A stretch of 64,000 bases of DNA from Microcoleus sp. FACHB-68 (lineage in GTDB: Bacteria; Cyanobacteriota; Cyanobacteriia; Cyanobacteriales; Oscillatoriaceae), in the NCBI RefSeq assembly GCF_014695715.1, contig NZ_JACJOT010000008.1, positions 1 through 64,000 on the forward strand, written 5' to 3'. The translations under genes and the position numbers were made by a program. Of this stretch, positions 34,800-44,054 are shown piece after piece. The notes beneath the pieces were generated by a model, which saw nothing but the letters and a program-made list of their open reading frames with translations, had not been told where the DNA came from and did no database searches. Each line of letters begins with the position of its first letter. The stretch's first letter is position 1.

Positions 34800-36209
34800 A
34801 TGCTAGAAGACTCCCGTTTAAAGCCGATGAACCATTCATCTGTTATCCAATCAATTAGTCGCTATGTCTGCCAAGCCATTTTTTCCATCTATCTAAGCCA
34901 TCCTGAATGGCTGAATGAAAAATTTAAAAATCAGCCGTGGGAGAGTCAAAAATTTCAAGATAAATTTTTCGTTAAAGTTGTTGAAGAATTCAGCAAAACG
35001 GAAGATAAAAATGAATTAATTGTCAAAACCATTAAAGTTTTTGATAATTTTTTGTTACCTAGCTTTTTTGTGTCTTCAACTTTCAGTGAAGTCATGGAAA
35101 ATCTTCGTCAAATCACCCAGACAGAAACCGTTATTTCCTCGAATCAAGTAGAGGAGTCAAAGCCGGCAGACAATTTCGCCAGGGTAAGGGCGGAATCAAC
35201 GGACTCTGCAACGGCGGTTCTGCTTCTTGATGCCGAAAATTTACCGCTAAATGTTGAAACAGAAAACTTCCTAGCCGGCTGCTGCACCTATCCAATTCGG
35301 ATTAAGATTGCCTTTGCAAATTGGCGCAGTATGGGTAAGCAAGATATTGAATATCACGGACGCAGTTATGAACTTATTCATGTCCCAGCTTCTAAAGATA
35401 GCGCTGATATAAAAATGGCAACTGTGGGGGCATCAATTTTCTTGCACTACCCAACTGCAAAAGAAGTATTAATTTGTTCGTCAGATAAGGCATTGCTACA
35501 TCTTCGCAATACATTACAAGCCCAAGGATTAACGGTTTATCTCGTTCGCAAACAGGGAGAAACTATCATAGTTGTCAATAGTATCACCGGCAACACGCAA
35601 ACCTATGCAATCAAACCGATCCCGACGATTGATCAATTTATTCACCAAGTTAAAAATTTAATATTAGAAGAACAAAAAAATACTTCTAATCAGTGGGTGA
35701 AACTTTCGCGGATCTCACAACTTTATCAAGTTAAATATAAAACTCAAATTAACCAAGTGGTGACGGGCCACTTACCGGGAAAAAAAGCCCAAGATATTTT
35801 TGTGAATTATCCTGCCGATTTTGTGGTGCATCAGCCGGCAGAAAAATCGGAATTCTATGTTACTTTATTTCAGCCGGCTCGTTCGTCTGCTGCGCTTGAA
35901 ACTCAAACACCTGACCAGATAACTACAGCGAAAGTTCTGTCTCAAACTCCATTAAATATTACTTCTAAAGATGAGATGGAACAAGCACTCGTGAAAATTG
36001 TTATGGCTTTAACTGCTAACTCTCCGGAAAGCTTCGTTTCACTCTCAAATGTGGGCGCTGAATTTTACAAGCACTATGGTCAACCGATTACTAAGGTGAT
36101 GACAGCCTTAAAGTTAGGCAGTAAACTCTCTAAATTTTTGTTATCTTGTAGCGGTTTTAAAGTCAAAAATATTGAAAATCAGTATTTAGTTTCTCTTTCG
36201 CAAGTTTAA
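34800..36209 (+). CDS. NYN-domain protein with LOTUS-like C-terminal modules
   Basis: 469 residues. Residues 138-262 form a PIN-like NYN nuclease domain: AVLLLDAENLP (D144), KIAFANW, SKDSADIKMAT (D200, D203) and EVLICSSDKALLHL (D229). Two C-terminal segments, about 280-358 (WVKLSRISQLYQ ... DFVVH ... FYVTLF) and 392-467 (FVSLSNVGAEFYKHYG ... GFKVKNIENQYLVSL), have the winged-helix pattern of OST-HTH/LOTUS domains. Residues 10-110 are a helical region of no family I know. NYN plus LOTUS is the layout of eukaryotic RNA regulators such as MARF1, so RNA cleavage or binding is expected. Start choice: ATG 34800; an ATG at 34827 is also possible. Confidence 0.85.
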   Translation: MLEDSRLKPMNHSSVIQSISRYVCQAIFSIYLSHPEWLNEKFKNQPWESQKFQDKFFVKVVEEFSKTEDKNELIVKTIKVFDNFLLPSFFVSSTFSEVMENLRQITQTETVISSNQVEESKPADNFARVRAESTDSATAVLLLDAENLPLNVETENFLAGCCTYPIRIKIAFANWRSMGKQDIEYHGRSYELIHVPASKDSADIKMATVGASIFLHYPTAKEVLICSSDKALLHLRNTLQAQGLTVYLVRKQGETIIVVNSITGNTQTYAIKPIPTIDQFIHQVKNLILEEQKNTSNQWVKLSRISQLYQVKYKTQINQVVTGHLPGKKAQDIFVNYPADFVVHQPAEKSEFYVTLFQPARSSAALETQTPDQITTAKVLSQTPLNITSKDEMEQALVKIVMALTANSPESFVSLSNVGAEFYKHYGQPITKVMTALKLGSKLSKFLLSCSGFKVKNIENQYLVSLSQV

Positions 36210-36803
36210 GTTAATTTAAATTTTATTATTGTAATTAAAATTAAATGAATTTAACGAAAATCCTATTTTTAAATTATTTTTATAAGCCACGCATGATAGC
36301 GTAGTATGCCGATTAGCATATACAGATGTTTGTCAAAATTGTTGGTTTATGTCAAAGGTTTAATCTATTAAAAATAAGTATAATTTAAAAATCTTATTTC
36401 ATTAAAAATCCTATAAGCTCTTTAATTAATGATTTGTACGATTTGATAAACGATGACGTAGCTCACCTTCATTTGAGGGCATTTATGCTTTGCGATAAGT
36501 AAGAAGATTTGAATCGAATTTAAAATTGCTATATTTGATCGATTACTGGCACTCCTCATGTTGTTGGCGTTGAAAGCCTCAAATAAGTTTTTACATATTT
36601 ATGAACAACAAAAAAAAGGTATAAAATAAATCAAATCAGAGCAACCCTGATTTCTACTTTACCGGCTGGTTCTTATGCTTGCATCTATCAACAGAATGAT
36701 TTATAGTCGGCTTACAGTTTATCATTTTAAATCACCTTCAAGAGCCACAAAAAAGTATTTTTGTGTGTATTATAGCTAAAGTCATAAAGAAACATAAAAA
36801 GCT
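36210..36803. other. AT-rich intergenic region, about 590 bp
   Basis: Very AT-rich with long A/T runs, no open frame of interest, no tRNA and no tandem repeat that I can see. It separates the NYN-LOTUS gene from the SDR gene on the same strand and probably contains the SDR promoter. Confidence 0.55.
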
Positions 36804-37514
36804 ATGCAAGACAAAGTCGTTGTCGTTGTTGGAGCCACCGGCGGCATCGGTTCAGCAGTTACACGCCAGCTAGCCAAAGCCGGCGCACAGCTTGTACTCG
36901 CCGCCAGAAATAGTTCGCGCTTAGATGCGTTGGCAGCGGAATTACTCTCGCCGATGCAACTGATGCCGGTGCCTTGCGACATTACCGATCCGCTGCAAGT
37001 TGATAGACTGATGAAAAAAGCAGTGGGCCAATTTGGTCAGATAGACGCTTTGGTAAATGCAGCCGGTGCCGGCATCTTAAAACCGGGCCACCAAATCGAG
37101 CCGGCTGAACTCAACGCAATGATAGATGTTAACCTCAAAGGCAGTTTCTACACCACTCAAGCAGCCGCACAGCACATGAAAGAACAGCAGTCGGGTCATA
37201 TTTGCAACGTGGTGGGAATTTTAGGCAAGCATTCGATGGCAATGGCATCGGCTTACTGCGCTTCCAAATTTGGGGTTGTTGGGTTCAGCAAGTGCATGGC
37301 AGATGAACTTAAGCGCTTTGGCATCAAATTCACACTGCTGTACTTTGGCGGCGTCGATACTCCTTTCTGGGATGACATTACCTTAAAAGTAGACCGGAAA
37401 AAAATGCTGAGTGCTGAAACGGCTGCCGGTGCGATTGTTTATGCCTTGTCTGCTGAACCGCAGGCGGTGCCAATGGAGATTAATATTCAGCCAGAAAGTC
37501 ACTTATTCTTTTAA
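36804..37514 (+). CDS. Short-chain dehydrogenase/reductase lacking the catalytic serine
   Basis: 236 residues. The nucleotide-binding GATGGIGSA motif, LVNAAGAG and the catalytic YCASK are present. The residue 13 places before the tyrosine, normally serine, is glycine (ICNVVGILGK), so the usual Ser-Tyr-Lys triad is incomplete. It could be a reductase with an altered mechanism or a binding protein. It precedes hppD by 163 bp on the same strand and might be co-transcribed, which would tie it to tyrosine or tocopherol/plastoquinone metabolism; this is inference. Confidence 0.88.
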   Translation: MQDKVVVVVGATGGIGSAVTRQLAKAGAQLVLAARNSSRLDALAAELLSPMQLMPVPCDITDPLQVDRLMKKAVGQFGQIDALVNAAGAGILKPGHQIEPAELNAMIDVNLKGSFYTTQAAAQHMKEQQSGHICNVVGILGKHSMAMASAYCASKFGVVGFSKCMADELKRFGIKFTLLYFGGVDTPFWDDITLKVDRKKMLSAETAAGAIVYALSAEPQAVPMEINIQPESHLFF

Positions 37515-37677
37515 ACAGTATTGACTGATATCAGCCTTGGCTAACGATGAGTGCCCTAAACTTCAAGAAAGCCACATAGCTGATGGCTAAATGTTGACTT
37601 TTAAGTGCAGCTTAAATTAGCAAATAGCAAAGTTCAACAAATTTATTTGACCGTTCCAGCGAATTCAGTTTATCTTC

Positions 37678-38826
37678 ATGCAGATTGACCACGTTCACTT
37701 CTACGTTGAAGATGCAACAGCGTCACAAGACTGGTTTGTGAACCAGCTGGGTTTTCAAGCCGTCGCCAGTTTCACCGGCAACCACACCCGCACTGAAATT
37801 GTTAAAAATGGGCCAGTTTACTTTTTTCTATCTTCACCCCTAACAGCGTCCAGCCCAGCCGGCCAATTTCTTCAACAACATCCAGACGGTATCGCCGATG
37901 TCGCGTTTCGTGTGCAAAATATTGACGCGGTGATGGCTAAAGCCATCGCTGCCGGCGCTCAAGTATTACAGCCGGTGCGGCAGCAGCCACTCAATCGAGG
38001 GCATCTGAAGTGGAGTCAAATTGCCGGTTGGGGCGACCTAAAACATACTTTAATCGAAGCGATAGATACACAGGAAGACGACGTTTGTAACTTTTTGGGG
38101 CGAAAGAGTGCGGCGGCTATGGGGGGTGTCGAATTCACCCTTCACCCCCACTCAAAAGTCAAAACTCAAGACTTAGCACTTCAACTCACCGGCATCGATC
38201 ATGTGGTGCTTAACGTGGCTGCCGGTGACTTAAAGCGTGCAGTTGCCTGGTATGAGAAAACTTTGGGATTTCAGCCGCAGCAGGCGTTTGCAATTCAAAC
38301 AGAACGTTCGGGATTGCACTCTCAGGTAATGGTTCATGCCGATGGCGTCGTGCAGTTGCCGATTAATGAGCCTACCTCTGTCAATTCCCAAATTCAAGAG
38401 TTTCTGGACATTAATCGAGGTTCAGGAATCCAGCACATCGCCTTACGCACCGGCAATATTGTCCCTTTAGTCGAGCAGTTGCGCCACAAGGGTTTGCCAT
38501 TTATCCAAGTTCCGCCAACTTACTACACCCAACTGCGATGCCGGCATAAAGTTCATCTGGCGGAAGCGGAATGGGAGGAAATTGAGCGCAGCCGAGTTCT
38601 AGTGGACTGGCATGAAGAGACACCCGACGCCTTGCTGTTACAGATATTCACCCAGCCCATTTTTGGCCAACCCACGTTCTTTTTTGAGCTAATTGAGCGC
38701 CGGTTACACGCGAGAGGGTTTGGAGAAGGCAACTTTCGGGCTTTATTTGAAGCGATCGAACAAGAACAGCTCAAACGAAGCAGCCGAAACGACACATTCC
38801 TTCACCAAACCCAACGGCAAAAGTGA
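37678..38826 (+). CDS. hppD: 4-hydroxyphenylpyruvate dioxygenase
   Basis: 382 residues in two glyoxalase-fold halves. The C-terminal half carries the iron ligands H175 (IDHVVLN), H253 (IQHIALRT) and E337 (FFELIERR), and the closing helix motif GFGEGNFRALFEAIE at 347-361. The enzyme converts 4-hydroxyphenylpyruvate to homogentisate, which cyanobacteria use for tocopherol. Length matches the family. The preceding SDR gene is on the same strand; a UbiD gene of possible quinone function is 3 kb upstream on the other strand. Confidence 0.95.
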   Translation: MQIDHVHFYVEDATASQDWFVNQLGFQAVASFTGNHTRTEIVKNGPVYFFLSSPLTASSPAGQFLQQHPDGIADVAFRVQNIDAVMAKAIAAGAQVLQPVRQQPLNRGHLKWSQIAGWGDLKHTLIEAIDTQEDDVCNFLGRKSAAAMGGVEFTLHPHSKVKTQDLALQLTGIDHVVLNVAAGDLKRAVAWYEKTLGFQPQQAFAIQTERSGLHSQVMVHADGVVQLPINEPTSVNSQIQEFLDINRGSGIQHIALRTGNIVPLVEQLRHKGLPFIQVPPTYYTQLRCRHKVHLAEAEWEEIERSRVLVDWHEETPDALLLQIFTQPIFGQPTFFFELIERRLHARGFGEGNFRALFEAIEQEQLKRSSRNDTFLHQTQRQK

Positions 38827-39077
38827 GCTGGGATTTATAGCCGATTTCCACTCGCTGAGGTGAAAGTAGGGTGCTTAATAGCCATGCACCCCATGTTTCT
38901 TGTTGGTTTCTGCCGATTGAAAGCACAGCTAGACAAATAAACCCTCGGCTGTAGACTTCGCTTGTCTAGCCGCCTTAGGGTCGCATTGCCAAGCAATATT
39001 TTATTCGCCCAAATGCTTAACTTGACACGAATGTATGGGAACCGCCCCCATATAAAGGAAGTGAGCGGTGTTCAAAG

Positions 39078-39686
39078 CTAGCGCAAAAAGCTGCTGACTA
39101 ACCAGAGGACGACAAACGTCACCAAGGTGATGAACTTCTCCTCTGTCAAACCAGTTGCACCAAATTGCGAAAGCAGCCCCCCTAAGACCAAACCAAAAAC
39201 CAAGCCGGTGATCGTCAGTAATACAGCGCGACCGAATCGGTTTTCCTTACGATTAAGAAAATAGAGCGTTGCCCCCACACCCAAAGCCAGAGCAAGTTGC
39301 AGTAAAGATGCACCGGCTGCTGAGGTGATGCTGAGGACACTCAACGTGGCAAACAAGCCAGCCGGCCATAAAATATCTGTCCGGCTGGGGGTATCAATGA
39401 ACTTTTGCAACCAAGCAGGACCTTGCTTCGGTGGTGCCGGCGCGGGTTTAGGTGGCGCTTGGGCTAATTTTTCTGGAAAACGAATGCCTTCCGGAACCTT
39501 GATTTTGCCTTCTTGACGCTGCCGCAACCGATCCATCAGGATGGCATCATAAGCCGCTTCAATCATTTCCACACGCTTACGATCCCCGCCGCACTGCTGC
39601 ACCAGTTGATTGCGTGCTTCTTGGATTTCATCAAACGTCGCGTTTTCTGTAACCCCTAGCGTTTCGTAGTTACTTTGCTCACTCAT
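39078..39686 (-). CDS. CPP1-like (DUF3353) J-like membrane protein
   Basis: 202 residues. Residues 1-60 (SNYETLGVTENATFDEIQEARNQL) form a J-like domain without the HPD motif needed to stimulate Hsp70. A proline-rich linker (about 85-100) precedes three or four membrane helices (about 110-200). This matches the CPP1 family; the plant member is a chaperone-like protein that stabilises protochlorophyllide oxidoreductase at the chloroplast envelope. The start is ATG 39686, with GGAGG 11 bases upstream; a TTG at 39713 lies before that site and is less likely. Confidence 0.92.
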   Translation of the reverse strand: MSEQSNYETLGVTENATFDEIQEARNQLVQQCGGDRKRVEMIEAAYDAILMDRLRQRQEGKIKVPEGIRFPEKLAQAPPKPAPAPPKQGPAWLQKFIDTPSRTDILWPAGLFATLSVLSITSAAGASLLQLALALGVGATLYFLNRKENRFGRAVLLTITGLVFGLVLGGLLSQFGATGLTEEKFITLVTFVVLWLVSSFLR

Positions 39687-40042
39687 TATCCAATAGACCT
39701 CCCTCCCCTTCAACTTAGCTTAGCCTGATATCTGCCTACAAGTTTTGCATTCAGCAAAGACTCTTTGAATGACGTTATTGTTACAAGACGCTGTAATTTT
39801 TTAATTTAAATTAATAGAATTCTTTCTCCCTTACTATCGCGATTGGAAGCCGCTGCTAGGAATTAGCCACTCCCCCATTTGACAGCCCTGTATTATACCG
39901 CTTGCTTAAATATAACGGTTCTCACTGCCATTCATCCGCCACAGGAGGGGATCAATAGATGATTGCGTCCCTACAGTGTTTCAAACGCTGTGGCGCACCG
40001 AATTGAGAATCCTGATAGAAGCCGGAAGGAGTCTGAGAAGGA
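39687..40042. other. Intergenic region, about 355 bp
   Basis: Spacer upstream of the CPP1-like gene, containing its GGAGG ribosome-binding site near 39700. I see no further gene, RNA or repeat. Confidence 0.45.
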
Positions 40043-40303
40043 ATGAACCGGCATCGACAACGCGCAATCGGGTGGCCGGCAGCAATGAAAAACCGGCAGG
40101 CCAATCAGGAAGTTGTCCTAATTGAGAAGAAACCTGCCGGCTCAGTAAAAGTCACATCCCGATTTGAGTTACACACCACACTCCGCACAGCTTTCTGGTT
40201 ACCGCTGTTAATCTTGATGCCACTTGTATTGTTTGAATACAACAGGTTTAAGCGAGGTTCAGGATCGCTGAGATTGAACCGGCCTATTTGTTTGCCGGCT
40301 TGA
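40043..40303 (+). CDS. Small hypothetical membrane protein (doubtful)
   Basis: An 86-codon frame with a basic N-terminus and one likely membrane helix (TAFWLPLLILMPLVLF, about 50-65). A GAAGGA sequence lies immediately before the ATG, closer than is usual for a ribosome-binding site. It overlaps the end of the convergent pgeF gene by 20 bp. No family is recognised. A shorter start at 40085 is possible, and it may not be a gene at all. Confidence 0.35.
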   Translation: MNRHRQRAIGWPAAMKNRQANQEVVLIEKKPAGSVKVTSRFELHTTLRTAFWLPLLILMPLVLFEYNRFKRGSGSLRLNRPICLPA

Positions 40304-41120
40304 TGCTGACAATCCCTGACCACTGCACCTTTTTCAAGTTGTCCCGCCGGTAGGAAAAAAAGTATTCGGGGGATTGGTACGTGCAATAAGGTGCGATCGC
40401 CACTTGCTCAGCAGTAATTCCCAACTGTTCCAGTTGCAGTGAAATCGTCCGCCGCACATCCAAGCGCACCCGTCCTGGCTCAGGATCTTCTAAAACCGGC
40501 GGATTCGGCAGCCGGTGTAGGGTAGACAGCACAGAATCTACGTCCTCAGTTGGGGCAACTGTAGCTCCCACCTGAGCCGCCACCTCCTCAGAAACTTGGT
40601 AAACTTCACCCGCGATCGCAGGACCCATCGCCACACGCAACTGATGCAGTTGGCTGCCTTCCTCCTGAAGTCTGGCAATCGCTTGCGGCACAATTTTAGC
40701 CGCTGTACCGCGCCAGCCGGCATGAACAGCCGCCACTTGACCTGTGTGCGAGTCAGCAATCAGCACCGGCGTGCAATCCGCGCTGCAAACCCACACCGCC
40801 TGCTGGGAGTTTTGTGTCGCTAAGCCATCCGCCTCGAAAAAATTCTGGGGTTCATCTGCCGCTTGCGTGGCAGCATTTTCCTCCTCAAAAGATTCTCCTC
40901 TGACAACAGACACCGGCATCACTTCACCTGTTTTGAAAACAGTGTTGCCGTGTACCTGTTTCACTCGGTAAACCTCAGCAGATGGCTGCAGCGCTGCCAC
41001 CAGTTCATCGGGGGATTGTGGCCAAAACTGGTGTGTAAAAAAACCGTGTGGCCATTGCTCCAAAAGGCTACAGGTGAGATAAGACCGTCCGTTCCAAGTG
41101 CGCCAGTTCCAACTATACAT
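40284..41120 (-). CDS. pgeF: Peptidoglycan editing factor PgeF (laccase-domain protein)
   Basis: 278 residues of the former DUF152 family. Metal-site motifs are VKQVHGNTVF, CSADCTPVLIAD and AAVHAGWRGT, containing the conserved His and Cys ligands. In E. coli PgeF removes L-serine wrongly built into peptidoglycan precursors; some relatives act on nucleosides. The ATG at 41120 begins MYSWNWRTW. The upstream spacer carries an ATTTTAG heptamer repeat. An insert of about 30 residues (EEENAATQAADEPQNFFEAD) precedes the core metal motif. Confidence 0.92.
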   Translation of the reverse strand: MYSWNWRTWNGRSYLTCSLLEQWPHGFFTHQFWPQSPDELVAALQPSAEVYRVKQVHGNTVFKTGEVMPVSVVRGESFEEENAATQAADEPQNFFEADGLATQNSQQAVWVCSADCTPVLIADSHTGQVAAVHAGWRGTAAKIVPQAIARLQEEGSQLHQLRVAMGPAIAGEVYQVSEEVAAQVGATVAPTEDVDSVLSTLHRLPNPPVLEDPEPGRVRLDVRRTISLQLEQLGITAEQVAIAPYCTYQSPEYFFSYRRDNLKKVQWSGIVSIKPANK

Positions 41121-41134
41121 AGGAATTTTTAGGG

Positions 41135-41161
41135 ATTTAGATTTTAGATTTTAGATTTTAG
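41135..41161. repeat. ATTTTAG heptamer array
   Basis: Three perfect tandem ATTTTAG units (41141-41161) preceded by a shortened unit ATTTAG. It lies in the divergent spacer between pgeF and birA, 15-41 bp upstream of the pgeF start. Related ATTTTAGAT/ATCTAAAAT words occur near 27935-27980. Confidence 0.8.
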
Positions 41162-41233
41162 ACTCATCCAAAATCCAAAATTCATCCGCCAGCTAATCGG
41201 TTTTTGTGTTAACTTAGCCCTCAGTCTATCAAC

Positions 41234-42043
41234 TTGACAGCTACTGTGGGATTTAGTCAAGAGCGGTTGGAGACAGCCCTCCAGTCAACCTTAAGACTTG
41301 GATGCGACCAGACACCGTTTACCGTCCATATTTTTAACCGGCTCGTCTCGACAAACCAGACGCTCTGGGAGTTAATTGATCAGGGTGCCGGTGCGGGAAC
41401 GGTTGCAATTGCCAGCCAGCAAACGGCTGGACGCGGTCAGTGGGGCCGGCAGTGGCAGTCTCAACCGGGGGGATTGTATCTATCTCTGGCGATTGAGCCA
41501 AGGTTGCCGGCTTCCCAGAGTGCTCAGTTAACCCTTTGCAGTGCTTGGGGTATTGCAGCCGCCTTAAGAGAATGGGGCATTCCCGTCTCGCTCAAATGGC
41601 CCAATGACTTAATCCTAGCGGAACGCAAATTAGGAGGCATCCTAACCGAAACTCGCGTGCATCAAGGGAAAATTGCGAAAGCGGTCGTGGGTGTGGGCAT
41701 CAACTGGGCCAACGAAGTTCCTGAAACCGGCATTAATCTACAATCTTTCTGTACTGAGGAAGTGTGCCCTTCGATTGCATCGCTGGAAATGCTGGCCGCT
41801 GTTACCCTGCGAGGGTTGGCGTCCGGATACCAGTTTTTGGCCGAGAAGGGAATAGCAGAGTTGCTGCCGGCTTACTGTGCATTTTTGACAAGCTTGGGCA
41901 AGCCGATTGTCGTAGAGGGGCGTCAGGGAGTTGTCGTGGGGGTCTCTTCTCAGGGTGAGCTACAAGTCCGCTTCCATGCCGATCCAGCCGGCTCAGAAAT
42001 TTGTCTCCAGCCTGGAACAATTGCTTTGGGTTACAAATATTAA
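41234..42043 (+). CDS. birA: Biotin--[acetyl-CoA carboxylase] ligase
   Basis: 269 residues, a catalytic-only BirA without the N-terminal DNA-binding domain found in E. coli. It activates biotin with ATP and attaches it to the carboxyl carrier protein of acetyl-CoA carboxylase. Motifs: STNQTLWELI, the biotin/ATP loop TAGRGQWGRQWQSQPGG, SLKWPNDLIL, KLGGILTE and VGVGINW, followed by a small C-terminal SH3-like domain. The start is uncertain: TTG at 41234 or GTG at 41246. Confidence 0.93.
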   Translation: MTATVGFSQERLETALQSTLRLGCDQTPFTVHIFNRLVSTNQTLWELIDQGAGAGTVAIASQQTAGRGQWGRQWQSQPGGLYLSLAIEPRLPASQSAQLTLCSAWGIAAALREWGIPVSLKWPNDLILAERKLGGILTETRVHQGKIAKAVVGVGINWANEVPETGINLQSFCTEEVCPSIASLEMLAAVTLRGLASGYQFLAEKGIAELLPAYCAFLTSLGKPIVVEGRQGVVVGVSSQGELQVRFHADPAGSEICLQPGTIALGYKY

Positions 42044-42159
42044 GTGTATAACTCCCTTATCAGGATAAAATTATCGGTGCCCCTCTTCCTGCTTCCGACA
42101 GATATTCTTTTACAAGGAAGGAAGAAGTATCAGGGTGTGCCGCATTAAGGGTGTCATGG

Positions 42160-42193
42160 CCAATCACTAAGGCACCAAGAACACCAAAAAGCG
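42160..42193. repeat. Possible dispersed intergenic repeat
   Basis: The words AATCACTAAGGCACCAAG and AACACCAAAAAG resemble a sequence I recall as dispersed in filamentous cyanobacterial spacers. Only one copy is visible here, so this cannot be confirmed from the window. Confidence 0.25.
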
Positions 42194-42328
42194 CTCTACT
42201 CACACCAGTTATCAGTCAATTATCTATCTATCAGCGATTTGTCCGCTTGTCTAAGTGATAGATGAGATAGGGCAAATGAAATTAGTTCATTACACAAGCA
42301 GTGTTTCTCAGATTCGTGTGGGGATGTT

Positions 42329-44017
42329 ATGCAGCAACGTTCAGCAAAGCCGGGTTCTAATCATACCCCGCTAGTACGGGTAATGAGTTGGATTAGCAGT
42401 ATTGGAATGCTAAGCAGCGGCATGGTGTGGGCGCAAAGCCAGACAACACCGGATGCAGCAATTGATAAAACTGCTTATGAAACGCCCGTAAGTTTGGAAA
42501 TCGCGCCGGTGGAGCCGGCACCTGTGGCGCTTGAATCCGCTCCCTCTATAGAAATTCCTGAAAAAATTCCTCAGTGGGTGCAACCGGCTCCAGCCGCCCC
42601 AGAACCCGTCCCTGTAGAGGCGATGGCACCCGCACCGGCTCCAGTAGAACCGGCACCCCTTGCTGCCGATCCGGTGCCACCGCCTGCTGCCCCGGAACCA
42701 GCACCCCTGGCGGTGGAACTAGAACCCTCTCCAGTGCCGGTGGAGGCGCAAACGCCAACGGCTGCAGAGCGGTTAGTGCCAAAAGAACAGCCGCAGGTGG
42801 CAACAGAACCCATCCCTTTGCCAAATTCAATCGCCCTGCCAGAAACTTCGCCCGCTTCTGCGCCTACAAAAGCTCAAGCTCCTATTGATTACAGTAATGT
42901 TTATATTGACCCCACAAGCTACAGCCTTGGGGCAACAAAAACTTACGAAGAACCCAATTCAGTGGTTTTGTCTGAACGCTCTACCGGCTGTGAAGCGGTT
43001 GTAGGGAAAGGGCAAGGGGTGTCGGGCAACTTGTGTGACAGTGCCACTCAACCCCAGTCTCCACCGGCAAGTAATTCTTTGATTCTTCCACCGCCACCGC
43101 CTCCCGTTGCCGATCTGCCGACTGCCATAAATGGCGGGACTTTACCGAGTCTGGAGGCGCAGCCTTACGTTCCCCCGCAGCCGGTGCAGCCTTACGCGCA
43201 GACTCTGCCGGTGCCACAGTCTATCCAACCTGTGGCGACGCAGCCTTATGTTCCCTCACAGCCGGCGCAACCCTATGCTCAACCTGTGCCGGCGCAACCC
43301 TATGCTCAACCTGTGCCGGCACAACGCTATGCAGAAATTGAAGAAGCGCCGGTGGCAGAGCTTCAGCCGGTTTCAGTTGGAGTCTTTGAGGTTGCGTCCG
43401 GTGGAGTTAGTGTTGGCAATGTCGCGCCTCCCAGCACGGGTGGGTACTACTACAACCCCTCATCGCCTCGCCTTCTCGGCTTACCGGGTAATGGCAATAC
43501 CAGCCTGCTCTTTCCGCTGAGTATGCCGGCTCCGATTACTTCAGCGTTTGGATGGCGAATTCATCCGATTTCTGGCGGGAGTAGTTTCCACGCCGGCACG
43601 GATATCGGAGCACCAATGGGAGCGCCGGTTTTAGCTGCCCTTACAGGTAAGGTAGAAATCGCAGACTATCTAGGCGGCTACGGTTTAGCGGTTATCTTAA
43701 AACACAATCAGGGCACAGAAGAAACCCTCTATGGCCACCTCTCACAAATTTTAGTCAAACCAGGCGATGTGGTGGAGCAGGGATCGGTGCTTGGCCAAGT
43801 CGGCAGCACCGGCAACTCTACCGGCCCGCACCTCCACTTTGAATTCCGTCAGCTAACGGCAAAGGGTTGGGAAACCCTCGACCCCGGTGCTCAGCTAGAG
43901 TACGCCTTGGCTCGGCTTGTTAAAGCCGTAGAAACGGCTCAATCCGCTCCCAAACCAACGGCTCAATCAGCTCCTAAGCCAGCGACTCAATCCGCTCCTC
44001 AACCCGGTGCTAGCTAA
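42329..44017 (+). CDS. M23 (LytM-type) peptidoglycan endopeptidase with proline-rich stalk
   Basis: 562 residues. An N-terminal signal-like segment (about 18-35) is followed by a long proline/alanine/glutamate-rich region (about 50-370) that should span the periplasm or cell wall. The catalytic M23 domain follows (about 395-520): FGWRIHPISGG, zinc ligands H421 and D425 (FHAGTD) and H503 (HLHFE), with YGHLSQILVKPGD between. These enzymes cut peptide cross-links. Low-complexity repeats include an exact 27-bp tandem (43264-43317) and a threefold TAQSAPKP-type repeat at the C-terminus. The ATG at 42329 has GGGGATG nearby but no clean ribosome-binding site. Confidence 0.9.
   Translation: MQQRSAKPGSNHTPLVRVMSWISSIGMLSSGMVWAQSQTTPDAAIDKTAYETPVSLEIAPVEPAPVALESAPSIEIPEKIPQWVQPAPAAPEPVPVEAMAPAPAPVEPAPLAADPVPPPAAPEPAPLAVELEPSPVPVEAQTPTAAERLVPKEQPQVATEPIPLPNSIALPETSPASAPTKAQAPIDYSNVYIDPTSYSLGATKTYEEPNSVVLSERSTGCEAVVGKGQGVSGNLCDSATQPQSPPASNSLILPPPPPPVADLPTAINGGTLPSLEAQPYVPPQPVQPYAQTLPVPQSIQPVATQPYVPSQPAQPYAQPVPAQPYAQPVPAQRYAEIEEAPVAELQPVSVGVFEVASGGVSVGNVAPPSTGGYYYNPSSPRLLGLPGNGNTSLLFPLSMPAPITSAFGWRIHPISGGSSFHAGTDIGAPMGAPVLAALTGKVEIADYLGGYGLAVILKHNQGTEETLYGHLSQILVKPGDVVEQGSVLGQVGSTGNSTGPHLHFEFRQLTAKGWETLDPGAQLEYALARLVKAVETAQSAPKPTAQSAPKPATQSAPQPGAS
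43264..43317 (+). repeat. Exact 27-bp tandem repeat inside the M23 gene
   Basis: Two identical 27-bp copies (43264-43290 and 43291-43317) code for the repeated QPYAQPVPA unit. A diverged unit lies on each side. Being in frame, copy-number change would lengthen or shorten the stalk by nine residues without breaking the gene. Confidence 0.95.
43936..44010 (+). repeat. 24-bp repeats at the C-terminus of the M23 gene
   Basis: Three imperfect 24-bp units encode TAQSAPKP, TAQSAPKP and ATQSAPQP just before the stop codon. They differ by a few silent and missense changes, so they are older than the 27-bp tandem. Confidence 0.85.
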
Positions 44018-44054
44018 CGGTTAAGAGAGAATTAAGGCAAAGGAGCAGGGTCAA

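Noticed and set aside
42546-43520. Long frames overlapping the proline-rich region of the M23 gene on both strands
   Set aside because: They result from the GC-rich, low-complexity coding sequence; the M23 frame has a signal segment and an intact catalytic domain.
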